Assembly (NCBI RefSeq): GCF_018380615.1
Contig: NZ_JAGYVZ010000010.1
Span: 124,001 to 188,000, forward strand
From: Flavobacterium psychroterrae
GTDB taxonomy: Bacteria; Bacteroidota; Bacteroidia; Flavobacteriales; Flavobacteriaceae
DNA: 64,000 nucleotides
Direction of reading: 5' to 3'
Part shown: positions 52,836 to 62,009 of the stretch, in pieces
Position numbering within the stretch: position 1 is the first letter of the stretch
Layout of the letters: every line of letters begins with the position of its first letter
Position numbers and translations under genes: made by a program
The notes under the pieces: model-generated
Told to the model about the DNA's origin: nothing
Database searches by the model: none
Seen by the model: the letters and a program-made list of their open reading frames with translations, nothing else

Positions 52836-54179
52836 ATGCAAACTCCACTAAAAATTGCGATTGTAGGTTCTGGATTGGTAGGATCACTATTAGCAATTTA
52901 TCTCAAAAAAGAAGGTCACACCGTTCATGTTTATGATCGAAGCCCTGATATTCGTAAAATTAATTTTTCTGGTCGTTCTATAAATCTGGCAATGTCCAAC
53001 CGTGGCTGGAAAGCGCTTGATGGCGTTTGCGTTGGCGATTCGGTTCGAGAAATCGCGATTCCAATGGATAAACGGGCGATTCATTTGGTCGATAAACTGA
53101 ATTTTCAAAATTACGGACAAGAAGGCGAATCGATTTATTCGATTTCAAGAGGAGCTTTAAACCGGAAAATGATTGATCTTGCAGAAGAAGCAGGTGCTGA
53201 ATTTTTGTTTGAACAAAAAATCTGGGATGTCACCCTGAGCGATGCAACTTTGCATATTGGTGAAACCGAAAGAGGGGAGTGGGAAGAGATAAAATATGAT
53301 ATGGTTTTTGGTGCAGATGGTGCTTTTTCCAGAATCCGCCACAGAATGCAACGCCAAAGCATGTTTAATTATTCGCAGGAATTTTTGAATATGGGTTATA
53401 AGGAATTGAATATTCCGGCAAATGCTGATGCAACTCATAAACTGGATAAAAATTCATTTCATATTTGGCCACGAGGTGAATATATGCTGATCGCTTTGCC
53501 CAATTTAGACGGAAGTTTTACGTGTACTTTATTCATGCCTTTTGAAGGTGAGAATTCGTTTGCGTCACTTACAGATCGTAAAATGGTAGAAGATTTCTTT
53601 GAGAAAAACTTCCCGGATTCTATTGAAGTGATTCCGAAACTGGCAGAAGATTTCTTTAAAAATCCAACGAGTACTTTAGTAACCATGAAATGTTTTCCGT
53701 GGACATATGAAAATAAAATTGCTTTGATTGGAGATGCCTGTCATGCTATTGTTCCGTTTTACGGACAAGGCATGAATGCTGGATTTGAGGATATTACGGT
53801 TTTAAATGAAATGATCGTAAAATACGGAAACGATTGGAAGAAGATTTTCTCTGAATATGAAATTTCACGTAAGCCAAATGCCGATGCAATTGCGGAACTT
53901 TCCTATCGAAATTTCATGGAAATGAGCACAAAAACTGCCGATGAGAAATTTTTATTACAAAAGAAAATAGAAAAAGCATTCTCAGATAAACATCCTGATA
54001 AATGGATTCCGCTTTACAGCCGTGTGACTTTTAGTGATCGTCCGTATGCTGAAGCTTTAGCAATAGGTGATTTTCAAAACGGAATCATGGAAGAAATTCT
54101 AAAACTGGATAATATTGAAAATATATGGAACTCCCCCGAAGTTGATAATAAAATTCTGGAGTTGTTGCAAAATGTATAA
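52836..54179 (+). CDS. kmo: Kynurenine 3-monooxygenase, 447 aa
   Basis: FAD-dependent hydroxylation of kynurenine. KIAIVGSGLVGSLLAIYL (FAD Rossmann), then FSGRSINLAMSNRG, DMVFGADGAFSRIRHRMQR, and IGDACHAIVPFYGQGMNAGFED (GD motif). All are characteristic of KMO. Start ATG 52836; the TTG one codon earlier is not needed. With kynU it provides the route to 3-hydroxyanthranilate; the flanking dioxygenase genes are not in the window. Confidence 0.96.
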   Translation: MQTPLKIAIVGSGLVGSLLAIYLKKEGHTVHVYDRSPDIRKINFSGRSINLAMSNRGWKALDGVCVGDSVREIAIPMDKRAIHLVDKLNFQNYGQEGESIYSISRGALNRKMIDLAEEAGAEFLFEQKIWDVTLSDATLHIGETERGEWEEIKYDMVFGADGAFSRIRHRMQRQSMFNYSQEFLNMGYKELNIPANADATHKLDKNSFHIWPRGEYMLIALPNLDGSFTCTLFMPFEGENSFASLTDRKMVEDFFEKNFPDSIEVIPKLAEDFFKNPTSTLVTMKCFPWTYENKIALIGDACHAIVPFYGQGMNAGFEDITVLNEMIVKYGNDWKKIFSEYEISRKPNADAIAELSYRNFMEMSTKTADEKFLLQKKIEKAFSDKHPDKWIPLYSRVTFSDRPYAEALAIGDFQNGIMEEILKLDNIENIWNSPEVDNKILELLQNV

Positions 54180-54187
54180 TTTCAATG

Positions 54188-54262
54188 TCAATTACAATAT
54201 CAAAAATCAATTTAAAATTTGACATTCATATTGTAATTGATTTTTGATTTTGTATTTTATTT
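54188..54262. terminator. Inverted repeat terminator between kmo and the HerA-like gene
   Basis: TCAATTACAATAT (54188-54200) and ATATTGTAATTGA (54228-54240) pair exactly; AATGTCAA and TTGACATT pair within it; T-rich sequence follows on the plus strand. Confidence 0.6.
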
Positions 54263-55765
54263 TTTAAATATTTTAGATAAAACGCCAAAAACGCCTCGAA
54301 TAAAAGTAGCGCTTGTTACTACTTTTAAAACTGATTTTGTAACAACACTTGTTGTACTTGGTTCAGATTTTGATGCTTTTGTTGGAGCTTGTTCTGCGCT
54401 TGTTTGCTCAGCGTCTGCTATTTTTTTAGTGAGAATTTCATAAGCACTTTCACGGTCAATTTCTTCAATGTATTTTTTTACGAGTTTCGATTTGCTGTTA
54501 ATTGCTTCAATTTCATCAGCAGTTAAAACATCCATCCGACTCATTGGTGCGCGCATCATTGTTGCTACAAGCGGAGTTGGAATTCCTTTTTCGTTCAACG
54601 CAGTAACAAGTGCTTCCCCAATTCCTAAACTGGTCAGTAATTCATCTGTTTTATAATAAGGAGAAGTAGGATAATTGTCGGCTGTTTTTTTAATTGCCTG
54701 ACGATCATTGGCTGTAAAAGCCCTTAAAGCATGTTGGATTTTTAACCCCAATTGTGCCAAAACTCCACTAGGAACATCCATTGGATTTTGAGTTACAAAA
54801 TAAATACCAACGCCTTTAGAACGTATCAGTTTTACAATTGTTTCGATTTGTTCCAGAAGTGTTTTGCTGGCTTCGTTAAAAATCAAATGCGCTTCGTCAA
54901 TAAATATGACTAATTCAGGTTGAGCCACATCTCCTTTTTCGGGCATTTGCTGATAGATTTCGGCTAATAAACTCAACATAAAAGTCGAAAACAATTTAGG
55001 TTTATCCTGAATATCCGTCAAGCGGATGATATTAACATAGCCCTTTCCGTTTTCATCGATTCGCATTAAATCATCAATTTCAAAAGATAATTCTCCAAAG
55101 AAAATATCTCCGCCTTGTTGTTCTAATTCTATTATTTTTCGAAGAATCGTTCCGGTAGTTGCCGTGGAAATTTTGCCATAATTGGCAGATATTTCTTCTT
55201 TGCCTTCTTCGGTAATATAATTGATAACTTTTTTAATATCTTTTAAATCCAGCAATGGCATTTTATTGTCGTCACAATATTTAAAAATCACGGCAACAAC
55301 TCCCGCCTGAGTGTCATTTAAATCTAAGATTCTGGAGAATAAAACAGGTCCAAATTCAGAAACAGTTGCTCTTAAGCGAACACCATTTTGTTTGGAAAGA
55401 GACATTAATTCAACAGGAAATGAAGCAACATTATAAGGTATATTTATTTTAGAATGGCGCTCTGTAATAAAGCCTTCTTCCTTGCCTTCTTTAGCAATTC
55501 CGCTAAAATCACCTTTTATGTCCATCATTAAAACAGGAATTCCTGCATTTGATAACTGCTCAGAAAAAACTTGTATGGTTTTTGTTTTTCCAGTCCCGGT
55601 TGCTCCGGCTATAAGTCCGTGACGATTTAACGTTTTTAATGGAATTTTGACATGCGCTTCGGCAATTGGTTCCCCGTCAAGAATGGCACCTCCCAAAATT
55701 ATGCTATCTCCTTTTGACATATAACCATTGTTGATATCCTGAATGAAATTATCCTTTTTATTCAT
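54257..55765 (-). CDS. HerA-like ATPase/helicase (DUF853), 502 aa
   Basis: Walker A in HGLIAGATGTGKTKTIQVF and Walker B in PELVIFIDEAHLIFNEAS. Other family parts: MLMDIKGDFSGIAKEGKEEG, IRSKGVGIYFVTQNPMDVPSGVLAQLG and FTANDRQAIKKTADNYP, of the HerA-like DUF853/YjgR group. The C-terminal end is Ser/Thr/Ala-rich (EQTSAEQAPTKASKSEPS). Probably DNA-associated. Alone; divergent from the Ton operon. Confidence 0.92.
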   Translation of the reverse strand: MNKKDNFIQDINNGYMSKGDSIILGGAILDGEPIAEAHVKIPLKTLNRHGLIAGATGTGKTKTIQVFSEQLSNAGIPVLMMDIKGDFSGIAKEGKEEGFITERHSKINIPYNVASFPVELMSLSKQNGVRLRATVSEFGPVLFSRILDLNDTQAGVVAVIFKYCDDNKMPLLDLKDIKKVINYITEEGKEEISANYGKISTATTGTILRKIIELEQQGGDIFFGELSFEIDDLMRIDENGKGYVNIIRLTDIQDKPKLFSTFMLSLLAEIYQQMPEKGDVAQPELVIFIDEAHLIFNEASKTLLEQIETIVKLIRSKGVGIYFVTQNPMDVPSGVLAQLGLKIQHALRAFTANDRQAIKKTADNYPTSPYYKTDELLTSLGIGEALVTALNEKGIPTPLVATMMRAPMSRMDVLTADEIEAINSKSKLVKKYIEEIDRESAYEILTKKIADAEQTSAEQAPTKASKSEPSTTSVVTKSVLKVVTSATFIRGVFGVLSKIFKK

Positions 55766-56072
55766 GTTTTATTTGTAATTTAGATGATTATAAGAGTATT
55801 GCTTGGTTTTTTAACATTTTTGGCTCGTTTTTTTTAGTAGGAAAAAGGTATTTTTGATTGAAATATATATAAAAAATAATTTCGCAACTTTTTAAGAAGA
55901 TATCAAAGGAATGTTTGAATATTTACTAAAACGTTGTAATTTTCCCATTAATAGCCCCGTTTTTTGTTTTATCTAGAAAATGATGCCGGCAATTTAATGA
56001 GATATTTTTTAAATTGACGTTAAATTTCCTTCAATTAAATTAAAAAAAGTTTTTTTATTTAAACTAAACGTA

Positions 56073-56080
56073 TAAATTTG
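56073..56080 (+). promoter_or_regulatory. -7 element of the ton operon
   Basis: TAAATTTG, 65 nt before ATG 56145. The 55766-56144 gap has no gene; a -33 box at the usual spacing is not clear. Confidence 0.45.
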
Positions 56081-56144
56081 CTCCTCTACAAGTTAAATAT
56101 AACTAAAAAATAAAAATTATTTAAAACTATTAAAATTAAAAAAA

Positions 56145-56969
56145 ATGGCAAACGTTAAAGTTAAAAAAGAAAGCACTTCAAATGGAGGAGGAATGATTAC
56201 AGGAATCATTATTGTAGCGTGTATTTTAGTTGGGGTGTTTATTTGGAAAGTAATCATGGGGGATGCTTCAAACTTCGAGGGAGGTAATCCGGAAACAGGT
56301 CACCCAATCAATACTTTAGGGCAAGTATATAAAGGAGGATTTATTGTACCAGTATTATTAGGTATGTTTTTAATGGTTGTTGTTTTTTCTATTGAAAGAT
56401 TTATTGTTATCGGTAAGGCAGCTGGAAAAGCTAACTTAGATACATTTATGAAAAATGTACAAGGGAATATTAAAGAAGGAAACATCGAGGCTGCAATCGC
56501 TTCATGTGACAAACAACAAGGTTCAGTTGCAAATGCAATTAAATCTGCTTTAGTTAAATACCAAGACGTTAAAAAAGAAGGTTTCAACAGTGAAGAAGCT
56601 GCAGAAGTAATCCACAAAGAAATCGAAGAGGCAACTTCATTAGAAATGCCAATGTTAGAAAAAAACATGACTATTATCTCTACTTTAGTATCATTAGGAA
56701 CTTTAGGAGGATTATTAGGAACTGTATCAGGGATGATCAAAGCGTTTGGTGCGTTAGCTTCTGCTGGAACTCCAGACCAGGCTGCTCTTGCAACAGGTAT
56801 TTCTGAAGCACTTATCAACACTGCAACAGGTATCTCAACTTCAATCTTAGCGATCGTTTCTTATAACTTCTTTACTGCTAAAATTGATGATTTAACTTAC
56901 TCTATCGATGAGGCTGGTACTACAATTGTAAATACTTACAGAAGATTCAGAGGAAGTTTGAAACAATAA
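56145..56969 (+). CDS. exbB: MotA/TolQ/ExbB proton channel protein, 274 aa
   Basis: Cytoplasmic-membrane proton channel that powers TonB. Hydrophobic segments: residues 17-37, 66-85 (LLGMFLMVVVFSIERFIVIG), 172-190 (TLVSLGTLGGLLGTVSGMIK) and 213-240 (ALINTATGISTSILAIVSYN). The last pair with T/S-rich lining fits ExbB. Heads the operon exbB-exbD-exbD-tonB. Confidence 0.95.
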   Translation: MANVKVKKESTSNGGGMITGIIIVACILVGVFIWKVIMGDASNFEGGNPETGHPINTLGQVYKGGFIVPVLLGMFLMVVVFSIERFIVIGKAAGKANLDTFMKNVQGNIKEGNIEAAIASCDKQQGSVANAIKSALVKYQDVKKEGFNSEEAAEVIHKEIEEATSLEMPMLEKNMTIISTLVSLGTLGGLLGTVSGMIKAFGALASAGTPDQAALATGISEALINTATGISTSILAIVSYNFFTAKIDDLTYSIDEAGTTIVNTYRRFRGSLKQ

Positions 56970-57027
56970 TTAATTTTTGATTATTAATAATTACAATTAA
57001 TTATATATCAAATTAAAATAAAAGATA

Positions 57028-57654
57028 ATGGCTAAAATAAAAATGAAAAAAAAGTCAACATCGACAGATATGACTGCCATGTGTGATGTTGCGTTCCTTT
57101 TGCTTACGTTCTTTATTTTGACCGCTACTGCTAAGGTGCCAGAAGCACTTCCTGTAGATATGCCTTCGTCTGTTGCTCAAACTAAATTGCCGGATTCTGA
57201 TCTAGCAATTATTACAATAGGTTTAGATGCAGAGGGCAAAAGCAAAGTGTTTTTTGACATCAAAGGAAGAGAGATTCGTAAAAGAACTCTTGAGGGCATG
57301 GGTGCAAAATTCGGTGTGACTTTTTCAGAAGATGATAAAACTAAATTTGCTTTAATGGATGACTTTGGTGTTCCAATTGCAAATTTAAAGCAGATCATTG
57401 ATTTGAAAGCGTCTGATAGAACTAAAGCAAATCAACCTGGAATTCCAATAGATTCTTTAGATAATCAATTAAAAGAATGGCTTTTAGTTTCAAGAAGAGC
57501 TGCGATTGATATTGATGATAAAGAATTGCAAATTGCAATAAAAGGTGATGCTAAAGAACAATATCCACAAATCAAAAAGATAATGGATATTTTACAAGAT
57601 CAGAAAATCAATTCCTTTAACTTAGTTACAGGTACGAGAGGAAGAGACTTTTAA
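57028..57654 (+). CDS. exbD: ExbD/TolR-type biopolymer transport protein, 208 aa
   Basis: Single N-terminal membrane helix with the essential Asp in MTAMCDVAFLLLTFFILTAT, followed by a periplasmic domain. First of two tandem ExbD genes. Between helix and C-terminus: PEALPVDMPSSVA and KQIIDLKASDRTKA. Part of the ton operon. Confidence 0.93.
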   Translation: MAKIKMKKKSTSTDMTAMCDVAFLLLTFFILTATAKVPEALPVDMPSSVAQTKLPDSDLAIITIGLDAEGKSKVFFDIKGREIRKRTLEGMGAKFGVTFSEDDKTKFALMDDFGVPIANLKQIIDLKASDRTKANQPGIPIDSLDNQLKEWLLVSRRAAIDIDDKELQIAIKGDAKEQYPQIKKIMDILQDQKINSFNLVTGTRGRDF

Positions 57655-57673
57655 TTAAAAAATATACACTAAG

Positions 57674-58237
57674 ATGGCTGAATTAAATACCGGCGACGGT
57701 GGTGGCGGAAAAGGTGGTAAAGTAAGAAGTAAAAAGCAAAATTCTAAAGTCGATTTAACGGCAATGGTGGATTTGGCATTCTTATTGATCACATTCTTTA
57801 TGTTAACCACATCGTTGTCAAAACCTCAATCGATGGATTTGTCACTGCCAGATAAAGAAGATGATCCAACGAAGAAAATTGATACAAAAGTTGACGAGAA
57901 TCGTACAATGACTGTAATGCTTGGTGCTGATAACAAAATGGTTTATTATATGGGATTGCTTGCAACACCTAAAATTGGACCTAAAGATATCGCCTATGGT
58001 AAAGACGGAATTCGTAGAGAATTATTGACTCAGAAGAAAGCAGTTTTGGCTTATTCTACTGCTTTAGGGAAACCTAAAAACGGTATTATAGTTATCATAA
58101 AACCAACTAAAAAATCAAATTACCGTAATTTGGTTGATATTTTAGATGAGATGGCTATTTCAGGAGTAGATACTTATGCTATTGTTCCTGAGTTTACTCC
58201 AGAAGAGACGAAATTGATAGATAAAACACCTGAGTAA
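57674..58237 (+). CDS. exbD: ExbD/TolR-type biopolymer transport protein, 187 aa
   Basis: Helix with the conserved Asp in DLTAMVDLAFLLITFFMLT, then MDLSLPDKEDDPTKKIDT and a periplasmic domain ending IVPEFTPEETKLI. N-terminal Gly-rich start (MAELNTGDGGGGKGGK). Second of two adjacent ExbD genes; a pair of different ExbDs is usual in Bacteroidota Ton operons. Confidence 0.93.
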   Translation: MAELNTGDGGGGKGGKVRSKKQNSKVDLTAMVDLAFLLITFFMLTTSLSKPQSMDLSLPDKEDDPTKKIDTKVDENRTMTVMLGADNKMVYYMGLLATPKIGPKDIAYGKDGIRRELLTQKKAVLAYSTALGKPKNGIIVIIKPTKKSNYRNLVDILDEMAISGVDTYAIVPEFTPEETKLIDKTPE

Positions 58238-58267
58238 TCTTGTTTTAATCCTTAATAATCAAGAAAA

Positions 58268-59068
58268 ATGAAATTAGATATAATTAAAAATCAGTGGCTT
58301 GATATCGTATTCGAAGGGCGTAATAAGATATATGGTGCATATGAGTTAAGAAAATCGAACGGTAAGACTACTGTAAAAGCTCTTGTCATAGGTTCGCTTA
58401 TTTTTAGCATAGCTGTTGCAGCTCCTCTTATTGCAAGCTTGTTACCAGATTCTGAAGAAGAAGTGGTAAACAACGATATTAAAATCGCTACAGTAAAATT
58501 ACCTCCGAAAAAAGAGGAAATTAAGCCAAATCAACCACCACCACCACCACCGCCACCAAAAGTGGATCAGGTTAAGTTTGTGAAGCCAGTGGTTGCAAAA
58601 GCAAATGAAATTACTGAAGACCCACCAAAAATTGTGGATCTTAAGGACAAAAAAGTGGGTAACGAAACTATCAAAGGAGATCCGGATGCAGTTTTAACTG
58701 TTGATGAACCAGTTGGTAAAGGACCAGTTACTGAGATCATTCAGGAAGATAACAATGTTTATAATACTGCAGGTATCGAAGTAAAACCAGATTTCCCTGG
58801 AGGTATTGAAAAATTCTACAAATTCGTAGGAAACAATTACAAGACTCCGGAAGAAGAAGGTTTAAAAGGTAAAGTTTATGTTACTTTTGTAGTTGAAAAA
58901 GACGGTTCATTAACCGACATTAAAGTTTTAAGGGATATCGGTTACGGTACAGGAGCAGAAGCAATTCGTGTTCTTAAAAAATGTCCAAAATGGACTCCCG
59001 GCGAGCAAAATGGTAAAAAAGTTAGGGTTCTTTACTCTCTTCCTATTACTATTCAATCTGCAGAATAA
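58268..59068 (+). CDS. tonB: TonB-family energy transducer, 266 aa
   Basis: N-terminal conserved Bacteroidota motif (WLDIVFEGRNKIYGAYELRK), one membrane helix (VIGSLIFSIAVAAPLIASLL), a proline-rich spacer (KPNQPPPPPPPPKVDQ) and a C-terminal TonB domain (VKPDFPGGIEKFYKFVGNN, GSLTDIKVLRDIGYGTGAEA, LKKCPKWTPGEQNGKKVRV). Acts across the periplasm on TonB-dependent receptors. Stop overlaps the next start as TAATG. Confidence 0.96.
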   Translation: MKLDIIKNQWLDIVFEGRNKIYGAYELRKSNGKTTVKALVIGSLIFSIAVAAPLIASLLPDSEEEVVNNDIKIATVKLPPKKEEIKPNQPPPPPPPPKVDQVKFVKPVVAKANEITEDPPKIVDLKDKKVGNETIKGDPDAVLTVDEPVGKGPVTEIIQEDNNVYNTAGIEVKPDFPGGIEKFYKFVGNNYKTPEEEGLKGKVYVTFVVEKDGSLTDIKVLRDIGYGTGAEAIRVLKKCPKWTPGEQNGKKVRVLYSLPITIQSAE

Positions 59069-59298
59069 TGTTAAAAGATAAGCTTAATAATATTCAGAAG
59101 AAATCGCTCAAAGAGCGATTTCTTCTTGTTTTAGGAATAATGTTTTTTTTAATATATCTTGTACTGGGTTTAATGATTATGTTCTGGAAGAAACTCCCAT
59201 TAGATATGGAACCTAAATACAGATATGCTTTTGGCGGATTATTGATAGTATATTCAGGAATTCGTTTTTTAAGATTAATCAATTCAAACGCAGAATAA
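59068..59298 (+). CDS. Small two-helix membrane protein in the ton operon, 76 aa
   Basis: Two hydrophobic segments (FLLVLGIMFFLIYLVLGLMIMF about residues 17-38 and YAFGGLLIVYSGIRFLRLI about 53-71). Start overlaps the tonB stop (TAATG at 59066-59070) and its stop is 2 nt before the PstS-like gene, so it is embedded in the operon. Function unknown. Confidence 0.8.
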   Translation: MLKDKLNNIQKKSLKERFLLVLGIMFFLIYLVLGLMIMFWKKLPLDMEPKYRYAFGGLLIVYSGIRFLRLINSNAE

Positions 59299-59300
59299 TT

Positions 59301-60224
59301 ATGTTCAAATATGGTAAAATTGTAGGTTTGGTAATTTTTGTTTTTTTGTTTGCCATGTGCAACCAAAAAAGTAAAAATGAAGCTGAGAATGAAACAATTT
59401 TAAAAGGATCAATAGATGTTACTGTTGATGAAACAATAAAGCCTATTGTTGAAGATATGGTGGCTGTTTTTGAAGGTACTTACTATGATGCTAAGATTTC
59501 GCTAAAACCTAAATCTGAAGCCGAATTAATAAATGACTTATTAAATCAAAAAGCAAAAGTTGTTGTTACCACCAGAGATTTAACTCAGGAAGAGAAAGCA
59601 AGATTCGAAAAAAGCAAGATTAATCCTAGAGTAACGCCGTTTGCTTCAGATGCAATTGCTTTTGTTACTAATAAAAGCAATAATGATACATTAATTGCGT
59701 TGAAAAACGTGATTGATTTTCTGCAGGGTAAATCGGATTCTGGAATTAAAGGTCTTGTATTTGATAATCCAAATTCAAGTACGGTTAGATACATGAAAGA
59801 ATTGGCTAAGGTGAAAGATATTCCATCAAAAAATGTTTTTTCTTTTAAAACTAACGATGAAGTTATTAAATTCGTGTCTGAGAATGATGGTATGATTGGA
59901 ATAGTTGGAGTAAATTGGTTATATCAGCCATCTCCAAATATGGTGGATATTGTAAAAAACATAAACGTTATGAGTGTAAAAGGTCTAAATGGTGATGGGT
60001 ATTACAGTCCAACACAAAATGATCTTGGCGAGAAGAAATATCCTTTGGCACGTGATTTGTTTATTATAAATTGTCAGGGGTATACAGGTTTAGGAATGGG
60101 GTTCGCTTCATTCATTTCAGGAGACATCGGACAACGTATAGTTTTAAAGTCGGGATTATTGCCTGTCAGAACACCAGGAAGAAAGCTTAAAATTAGAAGT
60201 CAAATTATAAACGATAAAGAATAA
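59301..60224 (+). CDS. PstS-like substrate-binding lipoprotein, 307 aa
   Basis: Lipobox with Cys20 (FVFLFAMCNQ). Substrate-binding fold: LKGSIDVTVDETIKPIVEDM, SEAELINDLLNQKAKVVVTT, NPRVTPFASDAIAFVTNKSN, and GYTGLGMGFASFISGDIGQR near the C-terminus. These parts match periplasmic phosphate-type binding proteins (PstS). No Pst transporter genes are nearby; its place in the Ton operon is a known Bacteroidota arrangement by recollection, and its ligand here is not established. Confidence 0.88.
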   Translation: MFKYGKIVGLVIFVFLFAMCNQKSKNEAENETILKGSIDVTVDETIKPIVEDMVAVFEGTYYDAKISLKPKSEAELINDLLNQKAKVVVTTRDLTQEEKARFEKSKINPRVTPFASDAIAFVTNKSNNDTLIALKNVIDFLQGKSDSGIKGLVFDNPNSSTVRYMKELAKVKDIPSKNVFSFKTNDEVIKFVSENDGMIGIVGVNWLYQPSPNMVDIVKNINVMSVKGLNGDGYYSPTQNDLGEKKYPLARDLFIINCQGYTGLGMGFASFISGDIGQRIVLKSGLLPVRTPGRKLKIRSQIINDKE

Positions 60225-60240
60225 ATTAATTACAATAAAG

Positions 60241-61908
60241 ATGAATAAATTTAAAATTTTTAGTCTTGCCTTAGTTGCTACAGCTTCTGTTGCAAAAGCG
60301 CAAGATATCAAAGAAGCTAAAAAGGCAATTGATGCTGAACAATTTCAAAAAGCAAAATCTTTGCTTAAATCAATCATCAAAGCAAAACCTTCTGATGGAG
60401 AAGCTAATTTTGTTTTAGGAAATGTATATTTAAATCAAGCTATTGTTGACTCTGCTAAAATTTATTACGCAAATGGATTGCAAGCATCAGACAAGAAGAA
60501 CTTAAACTATATTGGATTAGGTCAATTAGATCTTGATGCTAAAAATGCAGCAGCAGCTCAGGCTAATTTTGGTTTAGCTACCAAAGACATGAAACGTAAG
60601 GATGTTGAGGAATTCATTTACATTGGTAGAGCTTATATCAACTCAACGACCCCTGATTATACAAATGCAATTGCTACTTTAAAACGTGCTTTATTGATAG
60701 AGCCTCAAAATGCGACAGCTTTATTAACAATTGGAGACGCATATTACGGAGCAAACAATCAAAATGATGCATATAAAGCTTATCGTGATGCATTTACAGC
60801 AGATCCAACACTTTTAAGAGCAAAAATGCAATTAGGAGTTTTATTAAAAGGAGCTAAATCTTATGAGGAAGCTATTAAAGCTTTTAATGAAGTTATTGCT
60901 TTAAATGCTAATTATGGTCCTGTTTATAGAGAATTAGCTGAAACATATTACAAATGGGGAAGAAATAAAACCTCTACTGCTAAAGTTAATATGCAAAATG
61001 CAATTACTAACTATGAAAAATATTTAAGTCTTACAGATTACTCTTTAGATTCTAAAATGCGTCACGCAGATTTCTTAATCTTAGTAAAAGATTATAAAAC
61101 TCTTGAGACTGTAGCAAACAAAATGATTGCTGAAGATAAAGTAAATCCAAGAATTTTCAGATATTTAGGATATGCTGCTTATGAAAACGGAAATGTTGAT
61201 GTAGCAATTAAATCTATCGAAGATTTTATGAAAGTACCTTCAAATAAAGTAATTGGTAGAGATTATTTATATTTAGGTCTATCTAAAATAAAAAAAGGAA
61301 CTAATGCAGAAGGAGTTGTAGATCAGGCTGCTTTTGATGCAGGTGTTGCTGATATCAAAAAAGCAATTGAATTAGAGCCTTTAGTAGTTGAAGAACTTGC
61401 TGATTTTGGAAAAGCATTGTTTGGAAAAAAACAATATATTCAGGCAGCTTCTATCTTTGAGCTTGGTGCTGGTAATGCAGAATCTAAAAATTATCTTGAT
61501 GATTTAGTTTATTATGGTATTTCAGTTTATTATGGTAATGCTAGTAAAACGGCGGAAACTCGTGACACAGCTGCATTGCAAAAAGCGGATGCTACTTTTG
61601 ATAAAGTGTTAACGGCTTCTCCTACTTATGATGAAGCATATTTATACAAAGGAAGAATCAACAGTTTATTAGACAAAGATGATTTGATTATAAAAAACTA
61701 TAGTGAGTATTTGACTAAAACTACAGCTAAAGGTGCTGAAGAATTAGCAAAACCTGCTACTGTTAAAAAAATGGTTGAATCTTACAATGCAATTGGTGCT
61801 GCTTATGCAAATACTGACAAAGCAAAAGCAATTGAGAATTTCAACAAATCTTTAGCTTTAGATCCTGCAAATACGTATGCAGCTCAATCAGTAAAAGCTT
61901 TAAAATAA
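60241..61908 (+). CDS. TPR-repeat secreted protein, 555 aa
   Basis: Signal peptide (FSLALVATASVAKAQ). The mature protein consists of many TPR-like helices (AKSLLKSIIKAKPSDGEANF, ATLKRALLIEPQNATALLTI, EEAIKAFNEVIALNANYGPV, KAIENFNKSLALDPANTYAA). Last gene of the ton operon, followed by a terminator. A scaffold role in the periplasm is inferred. Confidence 0.92.
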   Translation: MNKFKIFSLALVATASVAKAQDIKEAKKAIDAEQFQKAKSLLKSIIKAKPSDGEANFVLGNVYLNQAIVDSAKIYYANGLQASDKKNLNYIGLGQLDLDAKNAAAAQANFGLATKDMKRKDVEEFIYIGRAYINSTTPDYTNAIATLKRALLIEPQNATALLTIGDAYYGANNQNDAYKAYRDAFTADPTLLRAKMQLGVLLKGAKSYEEAIKAFNEVIALNANYGPVYRELAETYYKWGRNKTSTAKVNMQNAITNYEKYLSLTDYSLDSKMRHADFLILVKDYKTLETVANKMIAEDKVNPRIFRYLGYAAYENGNVDVAIKSIEDFMKVPSNKVIGRDYLYLGLSKIKKGTNAEGVVDQAAFDAGVADIKKAIELEPLVVEELADFGKALFGKKQYIQAASIFELGAGNAESKNYLDDLVYYGISVYYGNASKTAETRDTAALQKADATFDKVLTASPTYDEAYLYKGRINSLLDKDDLIIKNYSEYLTKTTAKGAEELAKPATVKKMVESYNAIGAAYANTDKAKAIENFNKSLALDPANTYAAQSVKALK

Positions 61909-61933
61909 TTTAAGATTTCATATTAAATAAAAA

Positions 61934-61966
61934 AACCGATAGTTCTTTGAACTATCGGTTTTTTTT
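61934..61966 (+). terminator. Terminator of the ton operon
   Basis: AACCGATAGTTC (61934-61945) pairs with GAACTATCGGTT (61949-61960) around TTT, with six more T after. Confidence 0.9.
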
Positions 61967-61992
61967 GTTCCGTATTTAATTGACTATCTTTG
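61964..61992 (+). promoter_or_regulatory. Promoter of queE
   Basis: TTTG (61964-61967), 17-nt spacer, TATCTTTG (61985-61992). The upstream box is part of the preceding terminator T run. ATG 62010 follows at 18 nt. Confidence 0.6.
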
Positions 61993-62009
61993 CACTTTAA
62001 AATAAAATA

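Noticed and set aside
56300-56821. 173-codon minus-strand frame inside exbB
   Set aside because: It is a shadow of the strong exbB frame; no start region, signal or motif supports it.
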